DNA of 64,000 nucleotides from Primulina eburnea (Eukaryota; Streptophyta; Magnoliopsida; Lamiales; Gesneriaceae): contig NW_027331344.1 of the NCBI RefSeq assembly GCF_022965805.1, positions 36,001 through 100,000 of the forward strand, given 5' to 3'. Within the stretch, counting starts at the first letter, position 1; every line of letters starts with the position of its first letter. A model generated the notes under the pieces. That model saw only the letters and a program-made list of their open reading frames with translations, made no database searches and was not told where the DNA came from. The position numbers were made by a program, and so were the translations under genes. Shown one piece after another: positions 8,786 to 20,067 of the stretch.

Positions 8786-11460
8786 AAATTACAGAGACGC
8801 AAATTGAGAATTTTCTAAATCTTTGCCATGGTCGGTTCTGACCTTAACAACAGTCAGATTATGAAAATTTGTAACCCTGAATGTAGTTTTTTTAAAAACA
8901 TCAAATGTATCTGATTTCTCTCTAAGAAAACTTACACAAGTAAAACGTGATAATTCGTCAACACGGAAAAATGAGTATTTCTTGCCAACCAGGCTCTCCA
9001 ATTCCATTGGACCGATGAAATTCATGTGCAAGATTTAAGACACCGTGTTGTCCCAGAGTGTTGTAACATTTGGTGCGGAACACGGGTTTGCTTACCTTTT
9101 TTGCATGTTTCACAAACGTATGTAGTTACTGAGCTTAAATTGAGCATATCTTGTACAACATCTTACTTGCTAAGGTTTTTCAATGTCTTGAGGTTTGCTT
9201 GACACAATTTTTGATGACATAAGTCGATTTCGCTTATTTTGCTATTTTGGTATGCATCGTTTTCACCCAGTTGGTAGCAATTGTAATCAGATCTTGATCC
9301 TGATATACCACACACAGTAGCTTTATCCAAAACTTCAAAAGTATTTTTATTAAACTTAAAATGTAAGTCATCATAACATATTTGACTAATTCTTATTAAA
9401 TTTGATTTGAGTCCCTCGACGTGGAGTACATTGTGGAGTTTAGAAAGTCAATCCACATTTAAGGTTCCTTTACCGACAATTCTTCTTTTTGCACTACCTG
9501 CACAGGTTACACGTCCACTTCTTACTTCAACATAGTCAGTGAGGTGTTCCTTGGACCCAGTCATGTGGCATGAGCACCCACTGTCAAAATACCATATACC
9601 TGAAATGTTTGTTTTTAATGACGTATAAATGACATTGTAATGAATTGGAGGTTTCTTGGCTGCTGTGTAGCGCTTGGTGTTGGGCAACCAGCAATTTGCA
9701 TGCCCGTTCTTGTAGTCATCTGTCAGTTTAAAACAAAAAGGTTTGATGTGACCTAACTTATGAGCGTAGTGGGAAATAAAACGATGCTTTCTTTGTTTCA
9801 ACTTTTGAACTGAATCTGGCTTCTTGGTTAGAAGATTCTTCGCCGCAAGATTTATCTTAGAGGGGATCAAAGTCACTTTCTTTTTCTTTACAAATACAGT
9901 TGATTATTATCAATAGTTGGAAGTTTCTCCATGTTCATATGTACTTTTTACGTATCCAAGACCAGCTCTTTTGTCCTTTCCCATCATTAGCACTGAATCA
10001 AGTTTTTTTGAACTCGAATTGAATTTTGCAAGTGTTTTTGAGGCCTTCTCAAGATCATCCTTGATTTGCAAAGCTCAGTTTCCTTTCTCCTTAGCACAAC
10101 TTCAAGTCGAGACCTACACTATTTCAGATCATCATTCTCTTTTGAGAGAATCAAATTTATCTTATTTATTTTGATCCAATCTTCATATAACTCTTCATAC
10201 ATGGTCTGCACACTTTCTAAGGTGATTTCATCAGAATGAACATCCTAGATTTCTTTATTGCTCGAGTTACCGTGAGTTTTAGCATTGAGACACAAATATT
10301 TCGAAGTGGTGTTATGACGAGGTGTTGCAATACCTAAAAGGTTGACTTGCAGCGGCATTTTTCCTTAAAAATAGCAGACAAGGAGGAATGATCTTCTCCT
10401 TTACTGGATTCAGTTTTTCTTCCGAGTCGTCATCACTCAAGGACACTGTCATGCCTTTTTCTTAAGAATTCTGTTGGCACATTCATTTGCGTAATGGACG
10501 AATCAAGAACAATCTATGCATTATACCAAATCCAGTTTTTTAAAATCTTGTCAAGCCATCAATTCATTCCTCGTCCTAAGCTGTCCTTGAGAAAGTGCAG
10601 GCCTCTTGTTCTTTTCAGAAAAAATAGACAGATGTTTCGGTGGTTGAATGATTTCATTTTTGTCTCTCATTCTTTTTAGATAATCACCGAATTTTTTTAT
10701 AATCAACGAGATCGAATCTTCACATAGGTAAGACTCATTGGCTTCCCAAATTAAGTCATCGAAGGAATCGTCAGAAACTTGCAGTGAAACAGCCTTCTTT
10801 GTGTCATTATTTGTAAGTCTAGAATTATCTTGAATGTTCTGAGCGAGCTTATCAAATCTTCCAGGTTAAGCGTAGAAGTATCCTTAGACTCGTCAATAGC
10901 ACAAAATTTAATGTTGAAGCGTTGTAGAAGATATCTCAGGACCTTGCTAACCAGTCTTTCATTTGACATAAGATCATCTAGACTAAAATCTTCATTCGCA
11001 TTGTCACGTAGTCTTCAATCATATTAAACAATAGTCTATGTCTTTTCCATCCTCAAGCTTTCAAATTTCGAGGTCAACATCCTTAGTTTGGTTCTGCTTA
11101 CACTCTTAGATCCTTCGCAGTACTTCTGAAGAATATCCCATGCATCTTTGGTAGATATGCAATTGGTTATTAGGGTGAACATGTTGACATCAATAGAAGT
11201 GAAAACAGAATTAAGCGCTTTCGAGTTGAAAGTTGAGGTTTGGAATTCATCGATTGTCCACGCACTCTCTGGTGTGATTTGACTAACTTCGTCACCGTCG
11301 ACAGTTGTAGGAGGATACTAATGATCCAAAACTTGTTGCCAAGCCCTTTCAACAATGGATTTATTGTAAACCCTCTTGACATTCCAAAGCGCATAGTTGG
11401 ATCCATCTAGAATCGGTGGTCGAAAAACAGAGTTAGCAGACAACACATCTTGCACTTTTT
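8786..11460 (-). pseudogene. copia gag-protease-integrase remains (block A copy)
   Basis: Minus-strand reading from right to left. Gag begins near 11406 (LDGSNYALW-type motif, then TPESAWTIDE and FTLITNCISTKDAWDIL) and runs through 10490 with several stops and frameshifts. The next frame is 9876-9448, with the CHMTGSKEHLTDY segment preceded by WYFDSGCS, the copia protease/GAG-pre-integrase region. Last comes an integrase start at 9031-8789 (NFIGPMELESL, DELSRFTCVSFLREKSD, VRTDHGKDLEN), which stops just after the second catalytic Asp. RT and RNase H are absent. The fragment joins unassigned sequence at about 8786. SIRE-type by motif style. Confidence 0.8.
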
Positions 11461-11503
11461 CCAGTGTAAACAAGAAAATAACCAGATTATAATATCAAAA
11501 GTT

Positions 11504-12300
11504 GGCTCGGATACAACTTGAAAGAATTTTTTTACATAAAAGTGCAAAAAAAAGTAATTTGTGTGCATCATATTTTGGTGTTTTATATCGGTGTTGACAA
11601 TACATGTTCACAACAGCGGAATGCATTATTTATCACACACATAAACTTTAATGACCAGACTAAGACGGATTAATTATGTACAATGCCTAAGGGAAAAATA
11701 ATCACCAGAAAACTTGTAATCATTTACGAAACCCAATACTAGTGACACGTATAAAAACAATATTCCTTGACTACTCAAGGAAATAAATTGCATCAAAATA
11801 AACTAAATAAAATCACATATGCAAATATTGTGTTGTGTAAAACCGAAACCGCCAAGAACTCTTCAACCAACACTCCACACGAGTGTTGTTCTTTGAGTGT
11901 CTTCAACGTGGATCGACAACACATCAAATCATTAAATTGATCACGAAAATCCTTCTGATAAAAAAAAATCTTCAGCACCCGCTATTTTCTTTCTGTATCA
12001 AAAACCACACATCATCCGCACCATGCTCTCTGTTTTATATCCTTTCTTTGACCTAAGGATTATTCCATAATAGAGTACTACAATATATGGAAACAAGAGT
12101 TTCATTAGTAATAAAACTCTTTTAATCAAAGATACAATATCTAGTGATAAGTACCAAATTAAAAAGAAATCTTGTTAGTCCACGAATGAAAAACTCTCGA
12201 TATATATTATTTCCATAATATAAAACCAAAATATTAATTAAGGAAGAAGATATTCCTTTCAGATACGTTGAACTCAAGCCTTTTAAGTTAAAGTATTATG
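11504..12300 (-). repeat. minus-strand copia LTR start and decayed PBS
   Basis: Directly upstream (minus sense) of gag is a degenerate primer site (TTGTATCCGAGCC at 11504-11516, compare TGGTATCAGAGCC). LTR sequence then extends to the right from about 11518. The copy in block B has a clearer site, TGGTATCAGATCC at 49386-49398. The right limit of this LTR is not clear, because it passes into a plus-strand LTR fragment somewhere around 12050-12400. Confidence 0.5.
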
Positions 12301-13018
12301 ACATAGTATCCTACCAACTACGAATGACAGATTGGTTCCTAAAATATCTAAAGTTAATCAAATTTTCAAAAGCTACAAAGGCTAAAAGAAAAAGCTTTTG
12401 GAAAATAAATGACATTTATTATAGTGTACGATGCTGATAATGACAATTTCATTTTGTCGGAAACAAGTACATATGATTTTTAAAATCATTATCTGATCGT
12501 TAAAACTTTTCAACTATAAATATGCAGATTCAACATTGAAGAACTAATGAGTCGACCACGATTATTATAAGATTAATCGTTCAAGTCTGGATTCATTTTT
12601 ATTTCTGAGGACCATTTTTTAAGATTCTCACTTATCACATGCATATTAGAATATATCAGATCTTTCAAGTATAAATTTCTGATACCCTACAACTTAAGCT
12701 ATTCAATCTAAGCGTTGGTTTTTATGTTTTTGTCTGGTGAACCGAGGGTTCTTAAATATCCAGAACCTATAAAGTGATTACCAAGTGCTTCAACTTAGGT
12801 AGGAATATGTAAGTCATATTTAAGTGAGTTGTTAAAAGAAATTGTAAAACCAAAGTCTTTCAGTGGATTCTTTTTTTACTAGAAGAAATGGTGACGTAGG
12901 ATTGTTTATATCTGAACATCCATAAAATATTTGTTTTAATTTTTACGCACATTACATTATTCCATAGTTTTATCTAGTTGTCTCTTGTTAACAGTTTCTT
13001 GCATTGATTATATTACTT
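12300..13018 (+). repeat. plus-strand SIRE LTR fragment
   Basis: It contains a TATA box (TATAAATA, 12515-12522). Its downstream half follows the same layout as the intact SIRE LTR at 25474-26545: an AGTCTTT-AGTGGAT stretch, a GGTGACGTAGGA motif, a CGAACATCCA motif and a TTTTAATTT stretch. It is truncated at 13018. In block B the corresponding LTR continues into a primer-site-like sequence and gag, which supports the orientation. Confidence 0.6.
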
Positions 13019-13560
13019 TTGACTCAATATCTCATGTTAAATCATCAAGAAGTTAATAATAAGTGGAGGTGTATCTGAATCTATAATAGATGATATTCTT
13101 GTTGATATGTTTGAGTTTAGTATTCCAAATTAACACGATATTCCTTGAGAGTCTTTTAAGTTATCACACGCTTTTATAACTATTGATGAGGTATAATATA
13201 AAATAACTTCGTCATGTGATCCGGTAACTATAACCACTTACATATATGCAGAGTTTCTATATTATAACCTCATCAATCAAATAGAGAAGTTCATTACTTT
13301 CAACACAGTAAAAGATCACACCCTATTAGATACAGTAAAATCGATATAATCCGAAGTCATATTTAGATCACTTTAACGGACTAACCTTATTTGATAGTGC
13401 ACAATATATAATTATTTACATATTAGCTTAACAATAGGATTTACGTTTCAACAATTCATGCTCTATGTATTCTTTATGTTTTCTACATATTAATATAAGC
13501 TTAACAATTGGATTTACGTTTCAACAATTCATGCTTTATGTTTTCTACTTTTTAATTAAT
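13019..13560. other. AT-rich linker between blocks A and B
   Basis: No frame and no similarity noticed to the rest of the window. Its right end is a two-unit tandem repeat (see 13425-13560) and block B starts directly after it. Confidence 0.5.
13425..13560. repeat. 73-base tandem duplication, two units
   Basis: Units start at 13425 and 13498 with AGCTTAACAATNGGATTTACG and share TTTCAACAATTCATGCT and TTTATGTTTTCTAC. The second unit ends at about 13560, exactly where homology to block A begins. The unit may mark the join that created the duplicated block. Confidence 0.8.
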
Positions 13561-14550
13561 ATCATGTGCTTTAGTTTGATTTCTTATGTTTTTATATTTT
13601 TTCCTTGTCACACAACATTCAAGAGAAAATTTCAAATAAATCTCCAAATCCTAGTTTTATTTAGACTTTTCTCCCTTTCATGTCAATAGTTAGTTTAAAC
13701 TCCCTGCTTTATTTAAAAAATTTCAAAATCATTCTCGAGCCCCTTTTCAATATGTGACATTGTTATACCTAGTGTGGGTCCCCGAATTGTAATAACATAT
13801 GTTGGAAACTAAATTTCAGTGATTTGACAAACTAAGCATCAAATTTATTGGACTAACTGATCAAATAACCAGGCTTTGAAAATCAACTATCAGTTGCCTA
13901 ACTGAAGATTAATGTGCAGAAGATTAAAGGCAACTGATACCAGCTAATCTGAATTTACAACTGACTGATCAGTTTGAGCGAAACTGAATTTTCAAGTTAA
14001 CTGACTGATCCGTCGTAAACCGATCAGTCAAAATATTCAGTCGAGAGCACACAAGCTATTGCAACACGTCATCAGTTGAAAAGGACATTCAACCGACAAT
14101 AGTACAAAGCAGACTCGGAGTGGAACGCCGCATTTCAAAATCTACAGTGTACGAATGTAAGAGAATATTGACATGGCAATCAACGGATATATGGATTCAA
14201 ATTATATTTATTGTTACTGTTGGAAGAGAAGCCTATAAATAAGTGAATAGAGCAGCTGAAAGACAGAATCAAGAACGAAGAACTATTCTATTCAAACTTG
14301 CTGTTACGCTGCTAAAATCACTACTTGTATTCAAATATCAAAAGCTCACTCTTATCAGATTTATCAGTAGCAATCAAGGCTACATTTACGAGCTTGTTAG
14401 CACTTTGAAATCTTTGATTGATTCATTCAGTTGTGTTAAATTCAGTCACACACTATAAGTTTTTGTGAACTAAGAGTTTCAGTTTTGGCAGTGTTAAGTC
14501 CAAAATGAAGTGGGTCAGTACAACTCTTGTATTCGATCAAAGTCTTTTTA

Positions 14551-15910
14551 GGGTCCGCTTGGTTTGTAGGATATGATAACTGAATGATTAATAATTTGAT
14601 TGATTAATGTTTGATATGATAAGATATTTAATTGTAGAGATACGTAATAGCATGTGTGGTGTGAAATTAACAAGATTGATAAATTCATGATAGATATACT
14701 AATGACCAAAATACCATCCATGTTAATATTTATTTTCGTTTATCCTCCCCAAACCTACGGCCTTTTCTTCGGAAAAACACACGGCAATTGGAAACTCTCT
14801 CCCTTTCGGTGTTCCGTGAAGATTGGCAGATGATTTCAGATCCGTGAAAGATCTGAACCGAAGCGTCAACAGAAAGCTGGAGCATGTTGTTGTGAGTTAA
14901 ATTTTTTTCTTTTACAGGTGAGATTTCGATTTACCAAACTCGAAGTTCAACATGATTGTTCGAAAGCTTGGAACTTAAGTTGTAATAACAGTTGCTCGTA
15001 ATGAAAATTTGATATAACTTCCCTGCATAATATAGTATATATCTCATTTATACTCAATTTGGATCATGTGACGGAAAATTTAAGAAGCTCAAGTCATTTA
15101 CACAAAATTAGACCAAAAAAGACAACTTGTTCGACCAAAAATCCAAATCAAAGAAAGCTCAAATATTTGAAAACATCCATACCAGCAGAGCCATGGGGAA
15201 CCCCATACGACTCAAAAGTGGGACCTGCATCGTAAATGGAACCCTTGTACTTGGTCTTCTTGACATGATTGAACCCAACCATCCCGCCAGCCCACCTCCG
15301 CCCTTGCAAATGCATATTTTCATAACCTTCCCCTTTATACCAGCCTTGTTTTTCCTCATTCATCTCATACTCTTTCCACGTCTCCGAAAATGGAGCTGTA
15401 AATTTTTTTCTTTAACGGTGAGATTTGACATTTTTTTCAAGAAGAAAACGAAAAAAATAACAATAAATTGTTCTGAAATTGACGGCCAAAGGCGTCACGC
15501 AACAGCTGCAAAATAAAGCATCAGACATAACTACGAGTATAGAATTTATGCAGATTTACTTTCGAATGAGCTTCGAATTACTTCATATGTATGTTTGAAA
15601 TGGGGATTTGGTTGTCCCCTTTCGATTTCGAACGGCCTCAGCAGTGGTGAAGGGCACCAGTCTTCCAAAGAAATTTGGAGAATGACGTGAAGAAGACCCA
15701 CTTGCAAGTTGGGTATGTACATTCAGGGGTATTTGGTCATTTAAATTTTTTGGGTAGCCGGATTGTTTTAATCGGTCTTCAACGCATGGATTCATTCTCC
15801 AACTAAAACAGTGAAATTGTCAATGAAATAATCAATGTGAAATCTAAAAATGAAAGCAAACAAAATATTAATAATCAATCCAAACTTAATACTACCTACC
15901 AAACTGGCCC
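14551..15910. mobile_element. PIF/Harbinger-like non-autonomous DNA transposon
   Basis: The right LTR lacks these 1360 bases, which gives a direct empty site. The element starts GGGTCCGCTTGGTTTGTAG, and its other end, read inward, is GGGCCAGTTTGGTAGGTAG: imperfect terminal inverted repeats. It is flanked by TTA (14548-14550 and 15911-15913), the typical PIF/Harbinger target duplication. No transposase frame is present. It carries an exon-like minus-strand stretch (15148-15400) described separately. Confidence 0.82.
15148..15400 (-). pseudogene. possible captured exon inside the Harbinger-like element
   Basis: On the minus strand an open stretch covers 15363-15148 (71 codons from its ATG) and reads open further upstream to about 15400. 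There a pyrimidine-poor but acceptor-like TTTACAG precedes it. The protein is Gly/Tyr/Lys-rich with ordered-looking text ([32 protein letters not shown]). I do not recognise it. The overlapping frames on the same and opposite strand look less protein-like. It could be a host gene fragment picked up by the transposon, or chance. Confidence 0.35.
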
Positions 15911-16199
15911 TTAGTGGATATCCTATCTTCGTGATAGAAGGGGTGACGTAGGAGATATTCTATTCTCCGAACATCCAAAAACAAAATGTGTGTATTTTAT
16001 TTCAGTTATTATTTTCAGTCAGTTTACTTCCGCAACTGTTTTTTTCAGTTAAACTTATTGTTATCGACTGACGAGATACCGAGTGTCAGTTTGTCACTAA
16101 ATTGAACCCAATCTTCGAAAAATATATATAATCCGTGAGTGTTTATTCAAACCCACCCCCCTTATAAACACTTTTCACCTTCTAACCGATCATTTCAAG

Positions 16200-16211
16200 T
16201 GGTATCAGAGC
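16200..16211 (+). other. primer binding site, initiator tRNA-Met
   Basis: TGGTATCAGAGC, starting 3 bases after the LTR end at 16197. Confidence 0.95.
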
Positions 16212-16254
16212 AGTTGTATCTCGTCTCAAAATATTTCTACTCAAACTGTTCATC

Positions 16255-17412
16255 ATGTCTTCCTTCAATAAAATCACTATGTTTTCCAGAGAAGACTTCG
16301 ATGATTGAAAAATCAGGATGCAGGCTCACTTAGCTGCACAAGATGATGACATGTGGTATGTCATCACTGAAGGTCCGATAAAAATATTGAAAGTCAACAC
16401 AGCACTCGCAATCACCGATGGGGCACCTCATATAATTGAAAAGCCCAGAGATGAATGGACTACTGAGGATAAAACAAAATCAAATTTGGACAATGTGGCA
16501 AAGGATATACTGTACAAAACGCTAGATAAAGTAACTTTCAGCAAAATCAAGATATGTAAGATAGCCAAGGAAATTTGGGAAAAATTGATCCAGCTTTGTG
16601 AAGGAAATGAACAAACCGAAGAGAATAAACTTTCTGTTGCTGTTCAGAAGTTCGAAAACATCAAGATGAGATCTGGAGAATCGATGCATGAGTATGATGA
16701 AAGAGTCAGTTGTATCATCAATGAGCTAAATGCACTTGGAAAACTGTATACCAACAAAGAAGTTGAATTAAAAGTGATCAAAGGTCTTCCCAGGGAGTGG
16801 GACGTTAAGACCATGGCAATAAGGGAGTCCAAGGTTCTAAACAAGGTTGAGCTTCATGACCTATTTGCTGATCTGAAGGCCTATGAGTTTGAGCTGCAAA
16901 CTCGAGAAGGAGAACCTTCTACTCTAGCAGCCACAACTGCCTTAGCTGCTGTCAGAACAGAACCAACTTGTTTAGTCGAGAAGGTTGCTGATCAACTGAG
17001 CAATGATGCTATGTCATTGTTCATCAAAAAAATTGGAAGGTTTATGAGGAAAAATCAAGGGAACTTCCAGAAGCATTATCAGAGATACAATTCTAAAGAG
17101 GAATCAAATGCTTGCTACAACTGTGGCAAACCCGGTCATTTCATTGCTAACTGTCCCAAACCTAAGAAGGACAGTCAAGGCTCGAATGAAAGAAGGAAGA
17201 ATGCAAATGAGCACAAAAAGAGACCCAAGGATGATAAGAACTCTTCCAAGAAGAAGCATGACGTGCTCTTAGCTGAAGAAAGTAAATCAAAATGGGCAGA
17301 AACTGACAGCGAAGAGTCAGAGCCAGAAACCTCATGGAGTTCCAGTGATGGCGAAGAGGAAGTGAAGTGTCTAATGGCTGGTGATACAGAAGTGGAGTCA
17401 AGCAGTCAATAG
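16255..17412 (+). pseudogene. gag: SIRE copia gag with an early stop
   Basis: The natural start is probably ATG 16255 (MSSFNKITMFSREDFDD), but a TGA at 16309 stands where related Gag proteins have Trp. The open frame now starts at 16318 and gives 364 codons. It has the copia gag domain (MWYVITEGPIKIL, IWEKLIQLCEGNEQT, MRSGESMHEYDERV, KVIKGLPREWDVK), a CCHC knuckle (CYNCGKPGHFIANC, near residue 265) and a Lys-rich then Asp/Glu-rich C-terminus. Gag forms the particle; the early TGA would remove it or force a downstream start. Confidence 0.88.
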
Positions 17413-18850
17413 GTGTTTGGCTTCAGCTCAACTGATTTCACTAGAGAAGAACTCATTTCAACTCTTCACGACATGGTTAATGAGTACCACAAGCTTGCCT
17501 TATCTTTTGAAAAGGCCAGAGCAAAGCAAACTGTTCTCATAGACAATAAAACTAAAACTGATGAATCAGTTGATGTGTTGAGTCTAAAAGGGTAGATTTA
17601 TGAGCTCAATTCTGAAAGAAGCAGGAATCAATTAATGATTCAGAAGTTGATGCTTGAAAATTCAAAGCAAAATGAGCTTATTCAGGATTGAAACAAATCA
17701 TCTGCTGTATTAACTGAAATAAAAAACTTACAGAAATCAGTTACTGATAAAACTAGTTAGGGTTCAGTAACCAAGACGAAATGTCTTCCATTGATACTCG
17801 ACCAAAAATGAATATGGATAAATGGAAATACATTCACTTTGTCAAATCAGTTGTGGTACAAGAACAAACTGAGCCAAGTAAACTGGTTGAACAGCCTACT
17901 GAAAGTACGAACAAGGCTAGAAGATATGATATTGGTTATAGCCGAAAAGTTTTAACTGACTGACGCAGTCAGTATTCAAAAAGATTCAACTGGAATTATT
18001 CAAATGGCTACTCCAATTACTATAACAACAAGCTAGTTCAGAAAAGATATCGGCTGAACAATCAATTGAACAAAGCTAAATCACCTGTTGTCTCATCTGC
18101 ACACTACACACTAAGCACACATAAATCGAGAATGACCATCTGGAATACAAAAACTGGATAGTCAGTCAGACTAATCCAAGTCTGGGTTCCTAAAGACTAA
18201 TCAGTTTATGACCCAAATAGAAATGGGTACCAAAATTATATCTTGTGTGTGATTGTAGGTAACAGATACAAGCAAGGAATCAATCTGGTACTTGGATAGT
18301 GGAAGCTCACGACGCATGACGGGAGATGCAAACTTGTTATCTCAACTGATCAAGTACAGTGGACCAAACATCAGTTTTGGAGATAATTCCAATGGTAAAA
18401 CTGTGGGTAAGAGTAAGCTTATCCATGGTAACTTTATCATTAATGATGTTTTATTAGTTGAGAATCTTAGCCTCAGTCAGTTATACGATAATGGATTCTC
18501 AGTTCAGTTTGACAAACTTTGTTGTTCACTCAGAGACGCAACTGATGAGGTCATCCTAACTAGCAAACGGTGTGGAAACACTTAAAATGTTAGCTGGAAT
18601 GATCAACCTTATGCACCAGTATGTTTTATTGCTTCAAAATCTTCTAAAAACTGGTTGTGGCATAAGAGATTAAACCACATGAACTTTAAACCTATTGCAT
18701 ATCTGAGTAATCACGGTCTTATCACTGGTTTGCCCAAAATGAATTTTACCAAAGATAAAATTCGTTCAGCATGTCAGTTTGGTAAACAATAAAATCTTCT
18801 TTTAAAAACAAGGGCCGTAAATCTTCTTCCCGATGCTTAGAGCTGTTACA
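17413..18850 (+). pseudogene. SIRE gag-pol linker, protease and GAG-pre-integrase, decayed
   Basis: After the TAG at 17410 the same kind of sequence continues with repeated stops (17593, 17689, 17758 and others). It has helical linker text (HDMVNEYHKLALSFEKARAK), then the copia protease-like DSGSSRRMTGD motif at 18292, where DSGCSRHMTGD is usual and the Cys and His are changed to Ser and Arg. The GAG-pre-integrase box WLWHKRLNHMNF is near 18655, and the zinc-binding CQFGKQ near 18775 has lost its second Cys. It leads into integrase at 18852. Confidence 0.8.
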
Positions 18851-18851
18851 T

Positions 18852-19544
18852 ATGGATATATTTGGTCCAATACCAGTCATGAGTTTAGGGGGAATGAAAT
18901 ATGCCTTGGTGGTTGTGGATGATTTTTCAAGATTTACTTGGGTTATTTTTCTCAAATCCAAAGACCAAAATGCTGCACAATTGATCAAGCTTTTCAAAAT
19001 ACTATTAAATGAGAAATCAGTTGGAATTGATAGAATTAGATCCGATCGAGGAACTGAACTCATCAATCAAGTTCTTTCAATTTTTTTAGAAAATACTGGA
19101 ATTAAGCATGAGCTCTCAGCAGCTAGAACTCCTCAGCAAAATGGTGTAGCTGAGAGGAGAAATCGGACCCTTAAAGAAGCTGCTAGAACATTGCTTGCTG
19201 ATTCTGGCATTTCTCAAAGGTTTTGGGCAGAGGCAATAAACACTGCGTGTTATACTCAGAACAGATCGATGATTAATAAAAATCATTTGAAAACTCCATA
19301 TGAGATCTGGCATGAACGAAAAAGTGTGATTTCTTACTTCAAAATATTCGGCTGCAGATGCTTTATTCTTAACAATGGAAAAAATCATTTAAAAACCTTT
19401 GATGCTAAATCTGCAATATTTCTGGGATATTCTTCAGTCCGCAAAGCTTATAGAGTTTTTAACAAGAGCACACTAAATGTTGAAGAGTCTATACATGTTT
19501 TTGATGAAACTGTACTAACTGATATGCCAACTGAGTTGAGCTAG
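18852..19544 (+). pseudogene. SIRE copia integrase core
   Basis: A 230-codon open frame starting MDIFGPIPVMSLGG. The three catalytic positions of the DDE integrase are visible: the D of MDIFGP, the D of IRSDRGTELINQ and the E of TPQQNGVAERRNRT. The C-terminal region has TPYEIWHERKS and IFGCRCFILNNG, typical of copia. The frame is split from protease-side sequence by stops near 18790 and 18838. Integrase inserts the cDNA; this copy keeps its active-site residues but not a continuous polyprotein. Confidence 0.88.
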
Positions 19545-20067
19545 TTGATCGATTTACAGATATAAGTTTGGAGGATGATCATGAAGAAGAAAATTGTATC
19601 AATTGAAACATCCTTCAAACACTTGAACCTGAAATTGTGGATCAATCAGTTGAACAAGAAGTAGTTCCTGAAAGTCAGTTGGTCGAGCAAAGAAATGATA
19701 TTCAGTTACCAACTAAAACAACTCCAACTGATACTGAAAACATTCAGTTGCCTACAGAAGCAACAAATGCTGAACTCAGATGGAAGAAATCACGTCTTCA
19801 AGAATTGGTGATAGGTAATCCATCTGACTCGGTAAGAACAAGAAATCAAATGACAATTTATTTATTCATTTAGCTTTTGTATCGCAATTGTAACCGAAGA
19901 AAACTGATGAAGCTCTTGCTGATCCAAACTGGAAAAATTCAATGAAATAGGAGCTGAATCAGTTTACCCATAACAATTTCTGGAACATAGTTCCAAGACC
20001 AGTTTCAAAAAGTTTTATAGGTACAAAATGGGTCTACAGGAATAAACTGAACGAAAATGGTTCAGTT
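19545..20067 (+). pseudogene. SIRE integrase-RT linker, decayed
   Basis: A hydrophilic linker dense in Gln, Glu and Thr (frame at 19637-19873) is followed from about 19890 by the true start of the RT domain (NWKNSMK, a TAG in place of Glu at 19948, then FWNIVPRP and [14 protein letters not shown]), which runs straight into the open frame at 20068. The DNA is unusually dense in CAGTT/AACTG here. Confidence 0.75.

Larger units (their letters stand above)
6945..13018. repeat. block A: 6.07 kb mosaic, duplicated as block B
   Basis: From about 6945 to 13018 this sequence aligns piece by piece with 13561-53988 once the insertions in the latter are removed. Shared landmarks are TGTGCTTTAGTTTG, GACATTGTTATACCTAGT, GAATAGCGTATGCTAAATAG, GGCAGCATATCGGTAACC-type junctions, the minus copia gag and the LTR U5 end. 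Sampled stretches differ by roughly 10 percent, so the duplication is old. Block A itself is composite: unassigned LTR-like sequence (6945-8785), minus-strand copia gag to integrase (8786-11460), a minus-strand LTR start (about 11518) and a plus-strand SIRE LTR fragment ending at 13018. Confidence 0.85.
13800..16197 (+). repeat. 5-prime LTR of the SIRE element, with insertion
   Basis: Without the 14551-15910 insertion and its duplicated TTA it is 1035 bases, close to the 1072 bases of the right LTR. The TATA box TATAAATA is at 14234-14241. The two LTRs differ by several percent by eye (for example ACTAAGCATCAAATT against GCTAAACATCGAATT), so the insertion is not recent. ACTGATCAGT-type palindromes are frequent. 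Confidence 0.9.

Noticed and set aside
15127..15516. 129-codon plus-strand ORF in the Harbinger-like element
   Set aside because: It overlaps the more protein-like minus-strand stretch and ends in a Lys-rich translation of A-rich DNA. No similarity recognised.
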